The notes under the pieces were generated by a model. It was not told the DNA's origin and searched no databases. It worked only from the letters and a program-made list of their open reading frames with translations. This document shows, piece after piece, positions 11,466-24,124 of a DNA stretch of 64,000 nucleotides. Source of the DNA: Apiospora phragmitis. Lineage: Eukaryota > Ascomycota > Sordariomycetes > Amphisphaeriales > Apiosporaceae. The position numbers and the translations under genes were made by a program. Every line of letters starts with the position of its first letter. The first letter of the stretch is position 1. The stretch lies in contig JAQQWL010000016.1 in assembly GCA_038363925.1 (NCBI GenBank), forward strand, positions 806,001 to 870,000, written 5' to 3'.

Positions 11466-11788
11466 TCACCTGACGAAGCGCTCCGGGCTCTGTCTTGAGG
11501 CTTGGGGCGTGGTGATGGGCGAGACGGAGTTGTCGCTGAACTGCGACGACCGCGGCGACTGTGCCGGCGTCGACACGGGCGAGATGAGATGGGACTCGAC
11601 CGAGCCCTTGTGGGAGTAGGCGGCTGCGGCCATTGCTGGTTCGTCTTCTCGCTCATGGGCTCGGAAAAGCGGTTGGGTGCGAACTTGCGCAGGATTTGGG
11701 TCCAGTACATGGCCAGGACGAAGATGAGAGAGCCGATGACGATCACCAGGACCAGAGTCACCACAATGGTGGTAACTAAGTCGTTCAT
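11466..11788 (-). CDS. Small single-pass membrane protein, unknown function, frameshifted
   Basis: From the ATG at 11788 the protein reads a short acidic start, one strong hydrophobic helix (about residues 4-24, TIVVTLVLVIVIGSLIFVLA), then a basic juxtamembrane segment ILRKFAPNRF. Downstream, the frame open to 11321 becomes Arg/Pro-rich, whereas the neighbouring frame reads a Ser/Thr/Pro-rich tail (SHKGSVESHLISPVSTP and SQFSDNSVSPITTP) to a stop at 11466. One base missing near 11632-11636 would join them into 107 residues. The Ser/Pro tail is plausible as a phosphorylated cytoplasmic tail, but this is inference. No family recognised. Confidence 0.5.
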
Positions 11789-12240
11789 TCTGGTGGTCTC
11801 GTGGATGTATGGATCGAGAGAAGAGAAGAGCGGTTTTTTGGTGTTGACGGTGTAAGTGGATCCAGCCAGTGACAACAGAATAGGCTCAGCCTATTTCGAG
11901 GTCTTTTACTAATAACCGCCTCTTTCTTTCTGCCTTCCTAAGAGCGACTGTATATAACAACAAGAACAACAAGAGCGAAAGCGGTTTTGTGTAGGTATTT
12001 GTTTGTTTGTTTGTTTGTTTGTGTGTATGTTGTATGCCGTCGGATTGTTGGTGAGTTCCAGAATAGTAACGTAACGACAGCCAGACGAGGACGGAGTCGA
12101 GTCTTTGTGTAGTGTGGATGTTTCGAAATCGGAAACGGGTGTTTGTTAGCAGGCGAAGCGGTCGTTATGTCACAACGAAAGAGCTTTTCTAAATTTGGCT
12201 GCTTCTGTAACAACGAGGAGGAAAGAGGCCCCGAGGGTGT
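11789..12240. other. Upstream region of the small membrane protein gene
   Basis: No gene is recognised. Contains the TTTG microsatellite described separately. Confidence 0.45.
11998..12022 (+). repeat. TTTG microsatellite
   Basis: About six TTTG units in a row in the probable leader of the minus-strand membrane protein gene; on the coding strand this is a CAAA repeat. Confidence 0.9.
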
Positions 12241-15200
12241 AAGGGTTGGGTTATGTAGTAGGTAGTATTGCTGGAGGGGGGGAAGAAACAGACACACGGA
12301 AGTCTTGGGGAGGGTCTGGCAGTATCACGTTTTATCTATTTCCCTTCGTTTCCTCATTCGGGCTCGTTCTCGCTCTTTTGGTATTTTTGTATCCCCCCTT
12401 CCCCCGTAGGCCTGCAGAGTTTCTTGTCTTAGAAAACGGCACGTCACCCACACTTCTCAGCAGTTCCTCGCATTCCGGCACTGCCGCGCAAGCGGACGGT
12501 GTGCATGGTGGATGACAAGCGACAAGGGGGGAGCGAGCCTCTCGAAGCTTGCGCTGGTTCTATTGGGAATTGGGGGTGCCAGTGCTGGATCGTTGACGCT
12601 AGGGCTTGGAGCCAAGCCGGTGCGGGCGGCACGCAAGTCGCCAAAAAAGATGACCCAGGCGCTAAAGAAACCGAGCAGCCGTAACCACCCATCAGCCAAG
12701 GCCTAGACAGCATTGAAACTTGATACACCTGCAGCAACAAAGGAAATCCAACCGCCCCATGGCCAGAAAGGAGGCGAAACGACAGCATCTATGAATAACC
12801 ATCCGTTCGTTAGTCCGTGTTCATTCGTCGATAAGTGCCGCCTAGAGGGAGCATAGACGATCGACCATTTCACAGGTCATGACATCTGAGGTTGGGCTCA
12901 TGATCCTACACACCTACCAAGTAGGTACTTACCACAGGACAGGCGAGTACGAGCGAGGACGATGGGGGCATGGTCGACTCCGCATGGTCCGAAAAGGGAG
13001 GTCAGCCGCAAGAACCGGATCCCCCATCTCCCATCTACTTTTTACCGCCTACCTGTTCGCCCACAAAATACCAGAAAGAAAAAGGCCTTCACCTACCTGA
13101 CAGGTGTTTTGGGTCGCCGCAGACCGAATTCCCAGGGTTCAGCATACTGAGTCGGTTTCGCTCCTGATTGGTGTATCGAATGGCACTCCCACTGCGGGAT
13201 CCTACCCCAACACCTTTCATCCATGCGTCACACAGTTGACGTCTGACCCTCCAAGCTCCTTCATCCCCCCAATTGCCTATTGCACTGTTGCTGTTACGGT
13301 GTGCAAAAAAACCACCGTGTTGCTATTCGTATTCGCCAGGCCACACAGATCTGTGCCCTCATATATTTTATTTACTTTGTCAGAGGGGGGTGGCTTGGCA
13401 GTCGGTTCGTCGCCTTAAGTCAGATGTTACCTTTTACTTACGCTTTGATTTAACTGCTGAGACCCGCACCTGCCAGCTAGCAGACAAGGGGGGTGGCGCA
13501 AAGGGGGAGAGGAGATGCAGAGCATGTTTTTTTTTGTTTTCGTGATCATGATTTATTCCTTTGGCCAACAACTACGTGCATATGGTGTCTGGGACATTGA
13601 TGACATCGTCAGTATGCCAAGGAAACCAGTGCTAATAACAGCAAGCTTTCCGATTCCCACCTGCAATTTTGTTGATACGAAAGAAATCATGAGGTCTACA
13701 GTATCGAGTTGTTCTTCCCATATGCCTCGGCCAGCTTCATGGTGCTTCCGATGAACGTCTTGCCCGGGATAGAAAATGGCTGGAATAAAAGCAGGGAACA
13801 GACCGACTTGAGCAAACTTGAGGCTCGCTAAACTACATGTACTTGAGCTAGAACATTGACCAAAGTTAATAGGTAAGCACGGTGAGCATGCCTTAAAATC
13901 GCCTCGCAGTAGCTGCCACTAGCGGGAAAACGCACGAGGACGTGTCAGGCGGTGATGAGGTAATCCTCACTGTCCTCCCTAACCTGCAGGATTTGTCGTG
14001 AGGTTGGAAGACCCCAGGACCCTAAAGCCCTTCAACATCCCTTGACGCTTTTGGCTGTTTCTAGAAGAAGAGCCAAAGTGCGCTGGGTTGTGCTGTGCAC
14101 TGGGGTCAAGTCATCGCACTTGAGTCAGGTCAGTCATTGCACCTGACGATTGTATTCTTGAAACACTTCATGACGAGACATGTCAATCAAAGTGAACAAT
14201 CACGACATTGCAGATCGGCTGGCCTCCTGAACAGGCTTGGCAGCTGGGAGGGGTGAGTGGGGGAGGTGCTCGCTTGATATCCTGATTTTTCCGGAGCCGG
14301 AGCCGGATCTGCGCCTTTGGCGTCCCCCATATCTTCCCGCTTACTCAAGCCGAAATGTGGCTGCTTCCTGCTTGCTGGGTAAAGGATGACGGATGAAAGA
14401 AGTCAATCTTGCTTATCTAGGTTAAGGATTGAAGGCAACGCCAAGGGTTGCGGAACATCCCACCACGATCACTAACTATATCCATAATATATATGCATGT
14501 AGATCAATGGGTAAAGGAGATATATTTTCTACGATCTGCAAGCATATTGGCATGGTTGATCTGCGATATGCAACTCCAGTTAAGAAGGATCGGGTATATG
14601 GTACACACACGGTCCGCTTCTTTCGACTATCATCCCGCCATCACCCCACGGGCCGCGCAAACCATCCCAAGAAGAACGCGGTCTCGACTAGCGCTGCGCA
14701 CTTGTCATCCTCTAAAACCCCATTAGATGATAGCAGAGATACGTCACACGTCGCTGTATCAACTGGCAAACTGTCACTCCATGGGCATATTGCGTCGATG
14801 ATCATCACGATAGCGATACCGTCTTTTACTCTGATGCAACGACAAGATTTCCGGTTACTGTGTCCATCACAACATGCATGTGCCGTTATGTTTCACGCAT
14901 CAATAGGGACGCTACGTCAGGGGCGTGGTAAAGATTTGGTTTCGAAACCTGCTGAGACTTTCCCCTCAATCTATATACTGTTGTGGGTTTGAAGACAATA
15001 ACGTTCTTTCAAGGGACTCGAGCTGCCCACACCGCACTATCAGCTTCGTCAAGTCGGCCTGTCTATGTCTGTCGTTTTAGGTACAAGTATTGGTTTTAAT
15101 TTCACTCCGCTAGTATAAGATCACAGTATATTGAGATATTGTCTGAACGCAATGGCAGAGTTCGGACGGGCAGGTTAACTGATGTCAAGTTGCCATTATT

Positions 15201-17929
15201 GTGATGTCATGGCCTTGAAGCTGACCAGGCTCATGATATTGCTTCCAAGAGACCTGATATAGTTAGAACATGAGCGCGAGAATCTGCTCTCGGTATACCT
15301 GACGACCATAGGCCGGAAATCAAAAATGCCTGTAGCAAGAGATGTGCAACACATCTCTTGAGGCTCTCGTTGATTACTCGAATTTCACGGTAGCTACTTG
15401 CCTTGCGTGTCGTCAATCTGCATATGTGAGAGTGTAGGTAATTTCAAACATAGATCATTCCTAGACCTCGTAACTACACCTTCACTTTGGCTCATAATTT
15501 CCATTCTGCTGCGTTGCGGTGCTCTCTCCGTCGTGAATAATAGCGAGATTATGACAACATGCCGGTACTACTTTACGATACCGGTACACATATATCCCGT
15601 ATCTTTTGGCAGCTGTTTCTCGGGTGGGTTGTCTCGCCGCCGTGGGCGCCCCTGAAAGTTGGATGTGGAGGAGCGTGGTGCTGCTCGATATAATGCCCCT
15701 TTACCCGGGCGGAGGCTACTATGCGGGCGGAGGCTGGCGCCATCTAGACTGATCGTTCCTCCCTTCCGCAGTGAACTCCTCGTGTCCAATCATCGCATCT
15801 CAAGGAACCCGTTGGAAGAGCCTCTGCGAAGAAGTAGTTGTGTTATTCAACACCACTACAACTTATATCCCCAGGACTGACTGCTGCCACCCTCGAGCAG
15901 GATATCGGGCGGCCCTTGCAAGAGGTATTTATAATGCAGGCTTGTGTGCGGAAGGGGGCCTTGGCGGCCGAATATCGGGGCGAGCCCAAGCCGCGCATCG
16001 AGCGAGTGATTCCCTCCCTCGCTCTCGCTCTCGCTCTCACGATTGCTCGTTGGGGGAGCACGCGGCGACAACGGGGCTCGGAAGGCGAGCTGTATTCTGC
16101 TCGCGAGGATCGTGTACCCGACATATTGAGAGACCGTCGCTTGGAATCAGTGCGAGATCCGAGTTTGAACTTTTTTTGCTGCAGGTCTGATGTGGTTTTG
16201 AGCTGGGCAGCTCTTCTCGCTGGACTGTTGGTGTGGCCATGAACTAGGAACACGTTGCGTCACTTAGTTGTTAACTCTCGTCTAGGTGGGACAGGAGTCG
16301 ATCGGAATCGGCTGTAATGGTCAGACCTTGCCGCTCTTTGGTGATACGGCCTGTCAACATCTTGTATTGTCTTAGACCGGATCGCCACGAATAGCAGTTC
16401 TAATTAGATGGAGTATCTCCTTGTCCAGTCTTATGAGGGCTTCTCCGGGCTCTTCCAAAGAAGTATTATGCTATAAGTCCTTAGACTTCAGGGAGGCAAT
16501 CTGCCGCCGCTCATCTACCTTCGCAACGGCTGGCGTAACCTTATATGCACTTTTCATCAAACCAGATGAAGTTGCCCGAAAGATTTCCGTTTGCTTGATT
16601 GTCACATTCATCGGTTCTCAATCTAAAAGTGTTACTAAGCGACGTAAATGTAGTCGGAGCAGCACCTCGAAGAACGACTCGTCACAAGAGGGAGGCGAAG
16701 GCACCACACCGGATGCGATCATGGGCATTTTCGGCAACCAAGTGATGGAACTGGAACGCGGCAACCAAAGATATTCTCTCCCTATACTCCAATGTGCAGG
16801 AGTCATAGCCGGGCTCTCAACGATGCCTCGTCCAAGGAACGCAAATTATCACATAGCCTATATACCAGCCGTCGAAACCCAGCGATTTATGACTCCTCCT
16901 TAGACAAAGATAGTGACGTTAATGATCAAAACAAGACTCCCAAAGTGCGTCGAGAGCTATACTGCGGCCAGTCTTACTCGTGAACTTCGGCCGTAACATA
17001 TCTCAACAGCCATGCCCTGGGAAATCAGAAACAATCACGCATGCACTGCGCAGAGCTGCTCGTCGACCTTGGGTACGGGCCAGGCAGGTAGTGGCCATGT
17101 ACCATGTTCTCCTGCATAGATTCTGAAGCCCGATAACGTGCTGCTTTACGTCGATGCGCTACCGTGTTCGTGGCGAAACTGTCCGACCTCGGGTTCTCGG
17201 GGAGCGAGCACCACCAGACTTGTCCACCAGCGGAGATACGCTGCACTAGGGGCGCTCTCGGGCCGCAAACAGGCCATGGTGAATACAGTGCCCGGGTTCT
17301 GCCCGGGAGATTCATTCTCCTTTGCTTTCGGGGCCGTGCTCGCGACTCGAGAAGACGTGGAGCTCTCACGCCCGTATGTAGCGGGCGTGAGAGATGCCGA
17401 AAGGCGACGAGCGAGTATTCGCGACACATTCCCACATCCATTTTATCGGAGCACAGCATGATAATTTGGATACAATCTCTGTCTAAACCTGATCATGACG
17501 ATGGGGCGAGCCTCTTAGCAGCATAGAGACCCCCAAAGCATGCTGAGTGGCCGGGCCACCTTGCAGCCAGGGCATAAGGAAGAGCGCGGCAGAATCTCGC
17601 CTGCCCGTAAGCAGATATGCACAACTGGCCAATAAAGGGGTATACCGGTGGAATCTGCATCGATCCTTTCCAACAATAGGCGTGAAGACGTAGACGAACT
17701 TCGATCCTTCAGGGGTTAGAAAGCCTGATGGGTTAAGTTAGACTCACCAAACAACTGGAGTAAGACCATGGAGACATCGGGTTTCTTGTCCTGGAGCGAC
17801 TCCCCTCGGTCTTTCGACAAGAACCACTGCTATCGAGATACAAAGCATACTGGACTCTAGATTTTGACATTAGAAGAATTTGTGATACTGTAAATTTGAT
17901 GTATCGAAAGAATAGCGCCAGTCTCCAAT
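12241..17929. other. Long gene-poor region
   Basis: Open frames up to 187 codons occur (for example 14429-14992 plus and 16421-16903 plus), but they are of mixed composition without conserved-looking motifs, splice-linked partners or recognisable domains. There is a CTCGCTCTCGCTCTCGCTCTC-type microsatellite at about 16013-16038 and a perfect hairpin at 17363-17393. I see no transposon termini or transposase remnants. Confidence 0.45.
17363..17393. repeat. Perfect 12-bp inverted repeat (hairpin)
   Basis: CTCTCACGCCCG at 17363-17374 is followed by a 7-nt loop TATGTAG and the exact reverse complement at 17382-17393. It lies in the gene-poor region and its role is unknown. Confidence 0.85.
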
Positions 17930-18500
17930 TCAGGGGGCATTTGAGTCCCCAGCGAGACTCGCAACTGCTCCCACTTGGCTGAGCTCAAAATTATCGCAAC
18001 GATGAGTATCCCATGGTACCAGACTTCTCATTGAGACCAAGCGGCAATGATCTAGATTGGCATTTGGAAGTCTGGCAGCCTGCTGGGGCAGGAGAAGAAT
18101 GTCGTTGCCATCCATAAACTCGAGCAAAGGCTTTGTCCGCTCATCCATCAATTTCGCAACGACTGTACGCTCGAGCACCAGGCATACATGCCCAGGAGCC
18201 GCTAGATGATGTTGGTAGTCCTACAACTTGATGGTGCATCCGTTGAGCTGAGGAACCACTACGGCCTGACACCTCTTGTCTTTGCTGTGTAGAGCGAGTC
18301 TGGGGCCGGTAATGAATTCCACAGACTTTCCTTCTATGCCAAGGGTAATACTAGTAGACATGTATACTCGATTGATAGCACAGGTTGTATATGAGGCTTC
18401 TGCTGAGCTACTTTCAACTGTCACTGCAGCAAATCTGAGTCGCGACTGGTGGAATGCCAGAGAGAATGAGAGAGCTGCAAAGTCGTGATCTTGGCTATTC
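17930..18500 (-). pseudogene. Possible broken minus-strand coding relic, family unknown
   Basis: One minus-strand frame reads through this stretch with a single internal TAG at about 18221-18223. On both sides the translation looks protein-like (YMSTSITLGIEGKSVEFITG and LALHSKDKRCQAVVV before it, VVAKLMDERTKPLLEFMDG and NDILLLPQQAARLP after it). I do not recognise the family. It could be a degraded gene or chance; there is no clear start, and the upstream part to 18709 is less convincing. Confidence 0.25.
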
Positions 18501-18797
18501 CCGCCCACGTTGTTCTCTCCCTGGATCGAATTGGTCCGTTGGCCTGTGCGTGCATACATATGACGTACAGAAATAGCCCAGCTTCGTTGGAATGTACTGA
18601 GGGGCGTGTCAAGAGCCCCGATTACGGTAAAATTCCTTGACATGAAGCTGTCTTGTTCGTGAAAACAGAAGAAGATAGAAGAAAGAAAAGTGTCTATGTG
18701 ACTAGGCAAGAATGCTCAATTCTTCCGGTCATCTTTGATCAACCTACACCATCCTACCTTAAGGAGTCTTCCGAGGCGGAAAGCAAGCACAATCAAC

Positions 18798-19677
18798 ATG
18801 GCAGATTTCACAGCACAATTGCAGCACATTAAACAAAGGCTCAACAAGTCCCTGGGGGGAAAACCGAGTGCTGAGACGCCGGCCTCCATTGCTCAAACCA
18901 TAGCCAACGACTTTCCCTCAGCCGAAGATGACGTCGAATCCTACCTTGGGCCCCTTTGGCAATGCGTGATCAAACTTGCCCAAGACGCATCGCATAACCA
19001 CCCCGCTCAAGACAAGCTAGTCAATATGGTCAGCGAGGTCATGCTCCTGCCGGATGACCAAGAAATTCGTATTTGGGGAGATGTGAGTAACAGCATCCTT
19101 CCTTCAAGCCCTCAATCCAAGATATTCACAATCTGATGGTCGGAATATGAAGGAGAAAAAATGGAAAGAGTTGCCTCTTCTTGGGGCCGAGTTCAGGGAA
19201 CAGATCAACGGACCTGAGGGCGCCGACGATGAGAAAGAGCAGTCCAAGATCACTCGCTCGTGGATCAACTTTCACGCATTTGCAGCGAGGCTGAACGGCA
19301 AAGGGGTGACCGACTGGTGGGACATCCCGCTTTGGATGCTCCGACAGGGCTTAGAGGAGGACCTATCCGCGGCGCCCAAGCTCCACGACTGTCACATCAT
19401 GACCGCGGCCCAGATCATTGAGCACAGCGGCGCCATCATGCTCGCCACCAAGGTCATCCCGACGGAGGAGCTGGATGATACGGAAAAGCGGATGTTCGCT
19501 GCCGGCTGTCTGTTTAAAGGCGAGGCAGGATATACTCCTGAGAGATGGACGTTCTGGTCCCGACGCCTGCGCGAAGAAGCCGAGAAGTGCTCATCGGACG
19601 AGGTCAAGAACGCGGCATTGCGGGCTGCGCGGCTCATGGAAATATGGCTCGAAAGGACGAAAGCCGGGCAGAGTTGA
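18798..19677 (+). CDS. DUF3632-like fungal protein of unknown function
   Basis: Two exons, 18798-19082 and 19153-19677, are joined in phase across a 70-bp intron (donor GTGAGT, acceptor AAG) and give 269 residues. The sequence has the pattern of the fungal DUF3632 group: an alpha-helical N-terminal part, WKELPLLGAEFRE, SWINFHAFAARL and ALWMLR-like PLWMLRQGLEE, with no signal peptide or membrane segment. No biochemical function is known to me. The start at 18798 (MADFTAQLQHIKQRL) is preferred over an in-frame earlier one because the upstream translation is not protein-like. It is the only confident gene in about 11 kb. Confidence 0.75.
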
Positions 19678-22587
19678 AAGCGGAAACAGTCGAATTGGCA
19701 TTTGGCAATCGCATACAGGCATGGCTACGGGTACTCCGTACTGCATGATACTTCAATATAACAGCGGTTCTGCTTGAACTACAATTGAGTGATGTAATAC
19801 GACATCCGGACTGGACCGTGCTGCCCATTTGCACCAGAACATATTCGTACATAAAACTAGTAATCTTCTGATCCTACGATGTCATTTTAACAAGGATCCG
19901 CTTCACCATGCTCACCTCTGTTCAAACACGAACATAGCGCTACACTCCCTCCAACACAAGCTTTGCGGCCCAAGCAGCAAAACTCACATGGCTCTAGCAG
20001 GATTTCATTCGGCATGAGATGCGGGCGGAGAACTCAGAACTCACACGATAGGCTTTCCTTCCGTGAGGCCGGTGTTGAACTTGTCAGGGACTTCACGGCA
20101 TGAAATTAGCTTCGGTCTTCAGTGGGTAACCACGCGGTTGGGCTGTGCGAGCCGTCAGCCGAACCACACATGCTGGGGTGCGCGAACGATGGCCCGCGCT
20201 GACACTGGACTGGAAAATAGTGTCAAGCTAGGAGACATAATCCCTATTAAAACCAGAAGCTCAGGCGGCGTGGCGGCCTAGACGCTGCTGAGTGCCATTC
20301 GGTTCGAAAACCAACATGGCCGGACTGAGAAACGGTCTGTAACGACATGGACCGGGCTGAAGTGCCAAATCTCGCTGACTGGCTACTGGCGTCCTAGCTA
20401 TTTCACAAAGGCCACTTCAATTATGACCATTCCTTATTACAAGAGAGATATAGGTTATATACTACTAAAAATCCATATCAAGATGACCGCATCCGTGGTA
20501 CAAGGGACAGGTTGTGAAGCTCTGGCGAGGCAACTCTGAAGCGCTGGTGAAGTAGGAAGAAGAAGAAGAAGAAGAAAGGCATGAAGTTGGATATCCAATG
20601 TCGGCACGCGTGGGAGGTGGGAAATGAGGTAAGGGTAATCCTTTTCATTAACGAAGGTGCCTTGGAAGGAAAGGAAAGTCTGGGGACGCAACGTCGGGCC
20701 CGTCGATCCTTGGATTCGCGGCTCAGTCTCGTTCAGGAGTCCCGCCCATCGGACGTTTCGAGTCGGTGGTTTGCATGAGCTTAAAGCGCAACAAAAGGTT
20801 TCGATGTCGCAATCGTGGTGTGACATTATGCTAACCGACCATGCTCTCTCAAATTCGCCTCCGGGGCAGCGCAAGATGGTATCGGTGGGAATAGTCCCGG
20901 TCGGAGACTTGAGAGAGACTGATTCGCGTTCTTGACCTTTCTTAAGTAATCATGCCATAGTCAGATATAGCGTGCTAATAGTTTCGCCTACTAAAAAATG
21001 TTAGAGATCTGGCGGTCCACTCCGCCCTGGCACCAACTCAGGCGATCGACAGGCACTATCACTATCATCGAGGCGTGCTAGTATGTAGACTGAACTGGCT
21101 GATAAGGCACGCAACTGCAGGACTAGTCGTTGAAAAACTCGTGGTGGAATGTGGGCGTCGACCCGACCCAGCAGCTTGCAGCAAGCCATAATGGTCTCCT
21201 TTCTGGCTTTTCTCACTTTGTGCCCCTGCATTCGCTTTACTGCAAGTTCAGTAAACACCTTGTTTGTAACCTCTAAGCCCCAGACCACTGGAGTCAACCG
21301 CGACCCCACCAGCTTTTTCTCGTTGAACTGATCTTCACCCAGTCGATTCAATGCGGAAGTCAGGGGTAGTTCTGCAAGTCTCCCGCCACTTTGACAGTCT
21401 GGAAAAGCGCTTTGCTTCGATATCGACCGTCGCACGCGAAGATTTTCCAGAGCGGGAGGCTGGCTACTGCAAAGCTAGACATGGCTTCACGGGATGGCTC
21501 TAAGCCGGTTCAGGGCGTCGCTGGGGAGGTGGATGATTGATACTGTATGTAGAGTAGCTTTCACAAAAGAAGACGCCATTCTCTGGTCTGTGTGCCGGTA
21601 CCGACTATCACCAAAAGGGTTAAAAGGCGTTGAAGACACGGTTTTTGTATGGCTGGCGTGCTGGATATGGTTGGACTGGTTGCTTGGCCCTTGCAGAACT
21701 CCACTCGAGAAAAACCCACAGCTACAGCTCCGACTGGAGTGGAAAGCGATGCTCGACGAAGCCCGCCAGTAATGAAGCGTAGCGGAGGCCGTCGAGGCCG
21801 TCTCCTTCTTCTCCTCCTCCCTCTTCCAGTCGACCGGGAGGAGAATTCTCTGTTTCTATTCGTAGAGAGAAAAGTTGGAGCGCATCCTTGCCCTGCCGTG
21901 CATTCATGCTTAACGGGGAGAAAGGGTAGATCTCCACACCACCATCTGGAACTTATCGCTCACCAGTCACTCCTTGTCTTGTCTTTCTCTTGCACCTCTG
22001 CTTCTACTACATATCACTCTCCCTTCTCTACTATTACTATCTTACGTATATTGTAACTTAACTTCTTCCCCTCGCTTGCATTGAACCATTCCACTCTTTC
22101 CGCCCCCTTCATATAATCGGCCATCCCCAACCTTTCTACTCGGCACTCTGCCGACCTAATTGATAAACATCAACCTCCACCCGTCAACCTGACCCCCGTA
22201 CACTCATTTGCTGCATCGGAAAACCGCCACACAACGCACACACTCTTTCGTTGACTCGCGTCACTTCAGAACATTGGACGGTCGAAACCCACCCAACAAA
22301 CCATATCTAGAGAGATACATAGATTTGGAAATCTACCTTCTACTCAATATCACATCCGCGTCATCCCACAGCAGCATTCGGCACAAGACTCGACTCGAAA
22401 CCGGACAAGACGTCGGACTGTATCACCTCGATACGTGAGCGATCGACCACCGCCCTGCGCCTGTACGCCTCAAGCAGATCGTCGAGAAGACCTGATCAAG
22501 GAGGACGTCTTTCTGCGCGCCCCATCCAATTGATCGCATTGAGCCAGCTCTCGGACTTGCTCGAAAATATCACCAAACACCGCCATC
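19678..22587. other. Gene-poor region and long pyrimidine-rich leader of the next gene
   Basis: No gene is recognised up to about 21780. A GAA microsatellite lies at 20557-20577. From about 21800 to 22587 the plus strand is strongly CT-rich (TCTTCTCCTCCTCC, then many CTCTTTC-type tracts), which is typical of a long fungal promoter and 5' leader for the gene at 22588. Confidence 0.5.
20557..20577 (+). repeat. GAA microsatellite
   Basis: Six to seven GAA units in a row in intergenic sequence. Confidence 0.85.
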
Positions 22588-22959
22588 ATGCCTAGCTTTC
22601 TGGAAAAGATTCAAGCCAAGATCGAGCTTTACCGGCTCGAGCAGCGCTACACGCGCAACCGCAACCGGCGCTCGACTTTCATCAGCAACGCCGTCTACGT
22701 CGATGGCGAGTACGTCTACAACACTCCCAACACCACAGGCTCGTCGACAAACAGCTCCTCTGCCTCGTCGCCCTTGGAAGAGTACAGCCGACACAGCGTG
22801 GAGGACCCCCGGTCGCCCACACATGTCTTGGAGTCACAAACGCCCGCTCAGAAGAAGCGACTAAACCGCTTCTCCTCCATGCCCGGCTTCGGTTCCTTGT
22901 CGAAGAGCAGTGCGCGCGATCTCAGAAGCAACGCGGTTGATGTTCACGAAGTGCGATAG
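22588..22959 (+). CDS. Small fungal protein of unknown function
   Basis: A single exon encodes 123 residues. The N-terminal half (MPSFLEKIQAKIELYRLEQR, then a run of Arg and Asn residues, then AVYVDGEYVY) reads as a compact basic helix followed by a short strand. The rest is Ser-rich and disordered, ending in LNRFSSMPGFGSL and VDVHEVR. The length and the pattern remind me of short conserved proteins in related fungi, but I cannot name a family. The ATG at 22588 is preceded by CACCGCCATC and by a long CT-rich leader, suggesting strong or regulated transcription. No signal peptide or membrane segment is present. Confidence 0.7.
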   Translation: MPSFLEKIQAKIELYRLEQRYTRNRNRRSTFISNAVYVDGEYVYNTPNTTGSSTNSSSASSPLEEYSRHSVEDPRSPTHVLESQTPAQKKRLNRFSSMPGFGSLSKSSARDLRSNAVDVHEVR

Positions 22960-23750
22960 ATATCCTGTGGCCTGATGTATCTGGCTGCGCCAATTGCGAA
23001 TGGCAAAAGGAGTCGACGAGCGACGGCCGCTGTATAAAAACAAAAATGGGCGGATCACGCATTTGGATATATATCATTTTATTTTGGCTGTTGGCCAAAG
23101 GGTACCGGGAGCTACACGATATCCGTGGGCTCATCTTGCTCTCCAAGGCCCACACGCACTCTTTTTCTTTCTTTACGCATTGATGAAGGCCTCATATTGG
23201 GAAGGGAGATCTTCAGGAAGATCTGCCGCCCGTCGAGATGGAGGACAAAGAAGACTGTAGTCGCTACGGGCTCACGCCCGAACGCACAGCATCAATTGCG
23301 TTGTTGCCGCTTGGTTCAGGGGCGTTGGGCATCGGTTTGGAGAACTTATCGGCGGTGTCGGCAAAGCGCGCTCCAGCACTATGATGCTCTGCTGTATATA
23401 CTTTTCATGAATGTGAAACGAATCAACAATTAGACTTACATCTTGACAGTGATCCCGCCTTTTCGTCTTGTGCGCTCTTCGAAAGCAAATAAACTTGGCA
23501 TCAACGGTCAAGACCTTGCTTTTTCACGCCAAGCCGTATCAGACTTCCACGGCGTCGCATTCTACCGGAGAATGAAACACCACGCACCCACAGGACAACC
23601 CCCAAAGCCCGGCCATATCGTCTGCTGCATTCAATCGAAACCATGGATATGCAAGTAAACATCCTTTGATTTAAATGTAATTTTTGAATGTATCAATCAC
23701 GGTCAAGTCATCACGTGGTAAATATATGCCACAGCAGTATCCGGAATATC
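22960..23750. other. Intergenic
   Basis: No gene is recognised. The last part (23650-23750) is AT-richer and may be the promoter of the small secreted-protein candidate. Confidence 0.45.
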
Positions 23751-24124
23751 ATGTCTCGTCTCGCTCTTGGCGCGCTCCTCACTGCGCTGCTCGCCACTAT
23801 CAGCGCGCACCCATTCCAGGTCAACAACAACAAATCCATACTTATTGCAAAGACGTTCGCCTCAACGGATGCGTTGCTTCCGAAAAGCAACAGCCAGCCA
23901 ACTCGGAAGCGCGGCTCTGGCTTCAGTGGCCATGGCCTGGTCCTTTGGGTCCCTCGGCCGGTAGTGATGACCTTGCTTCTTCGTCATCGATAAGTGGCGA
24001 CTACGGACTGGTTGTCACGCCGGGCAAGGTCCAGAAGGCTGACGGGCTGGTGGTGTCACAGACTGTCGAGGTGGGTGGCGTGCCATTCAAGGTCTCCGGG
24101 GGAGATCTCACAGTGTCGAGGTGA
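23751..24124 (+). CDS. Candidate small secreted protein, apparently frameshifted
   Basis: The ATG at 23751 opens a typical signal peptide (MSRLALGALLTALLATISAH, with cleavage after Ala-His likely). The frame ends at 23993 in a poor C-terminus. The frame one base earlier continues into a much more protein-like stretch (DYGLVVTPGKVQKADGLVVS, GGVPFKVSGGDLTVSR) to a stop at 24122-24124. A single missing base at about 23925-23960 would give 124 residues. No family is recognised; without the correction it would be an 80-residue secreted peptide. Confidence 0.35.

Noticed and set aside
14429..14992. 187-codon plus-strand open frame in the gene-poor region
   Set aside because: No signal peptide, domain, codon bias or splice-linked partner; composition like its non-coding surroundings.
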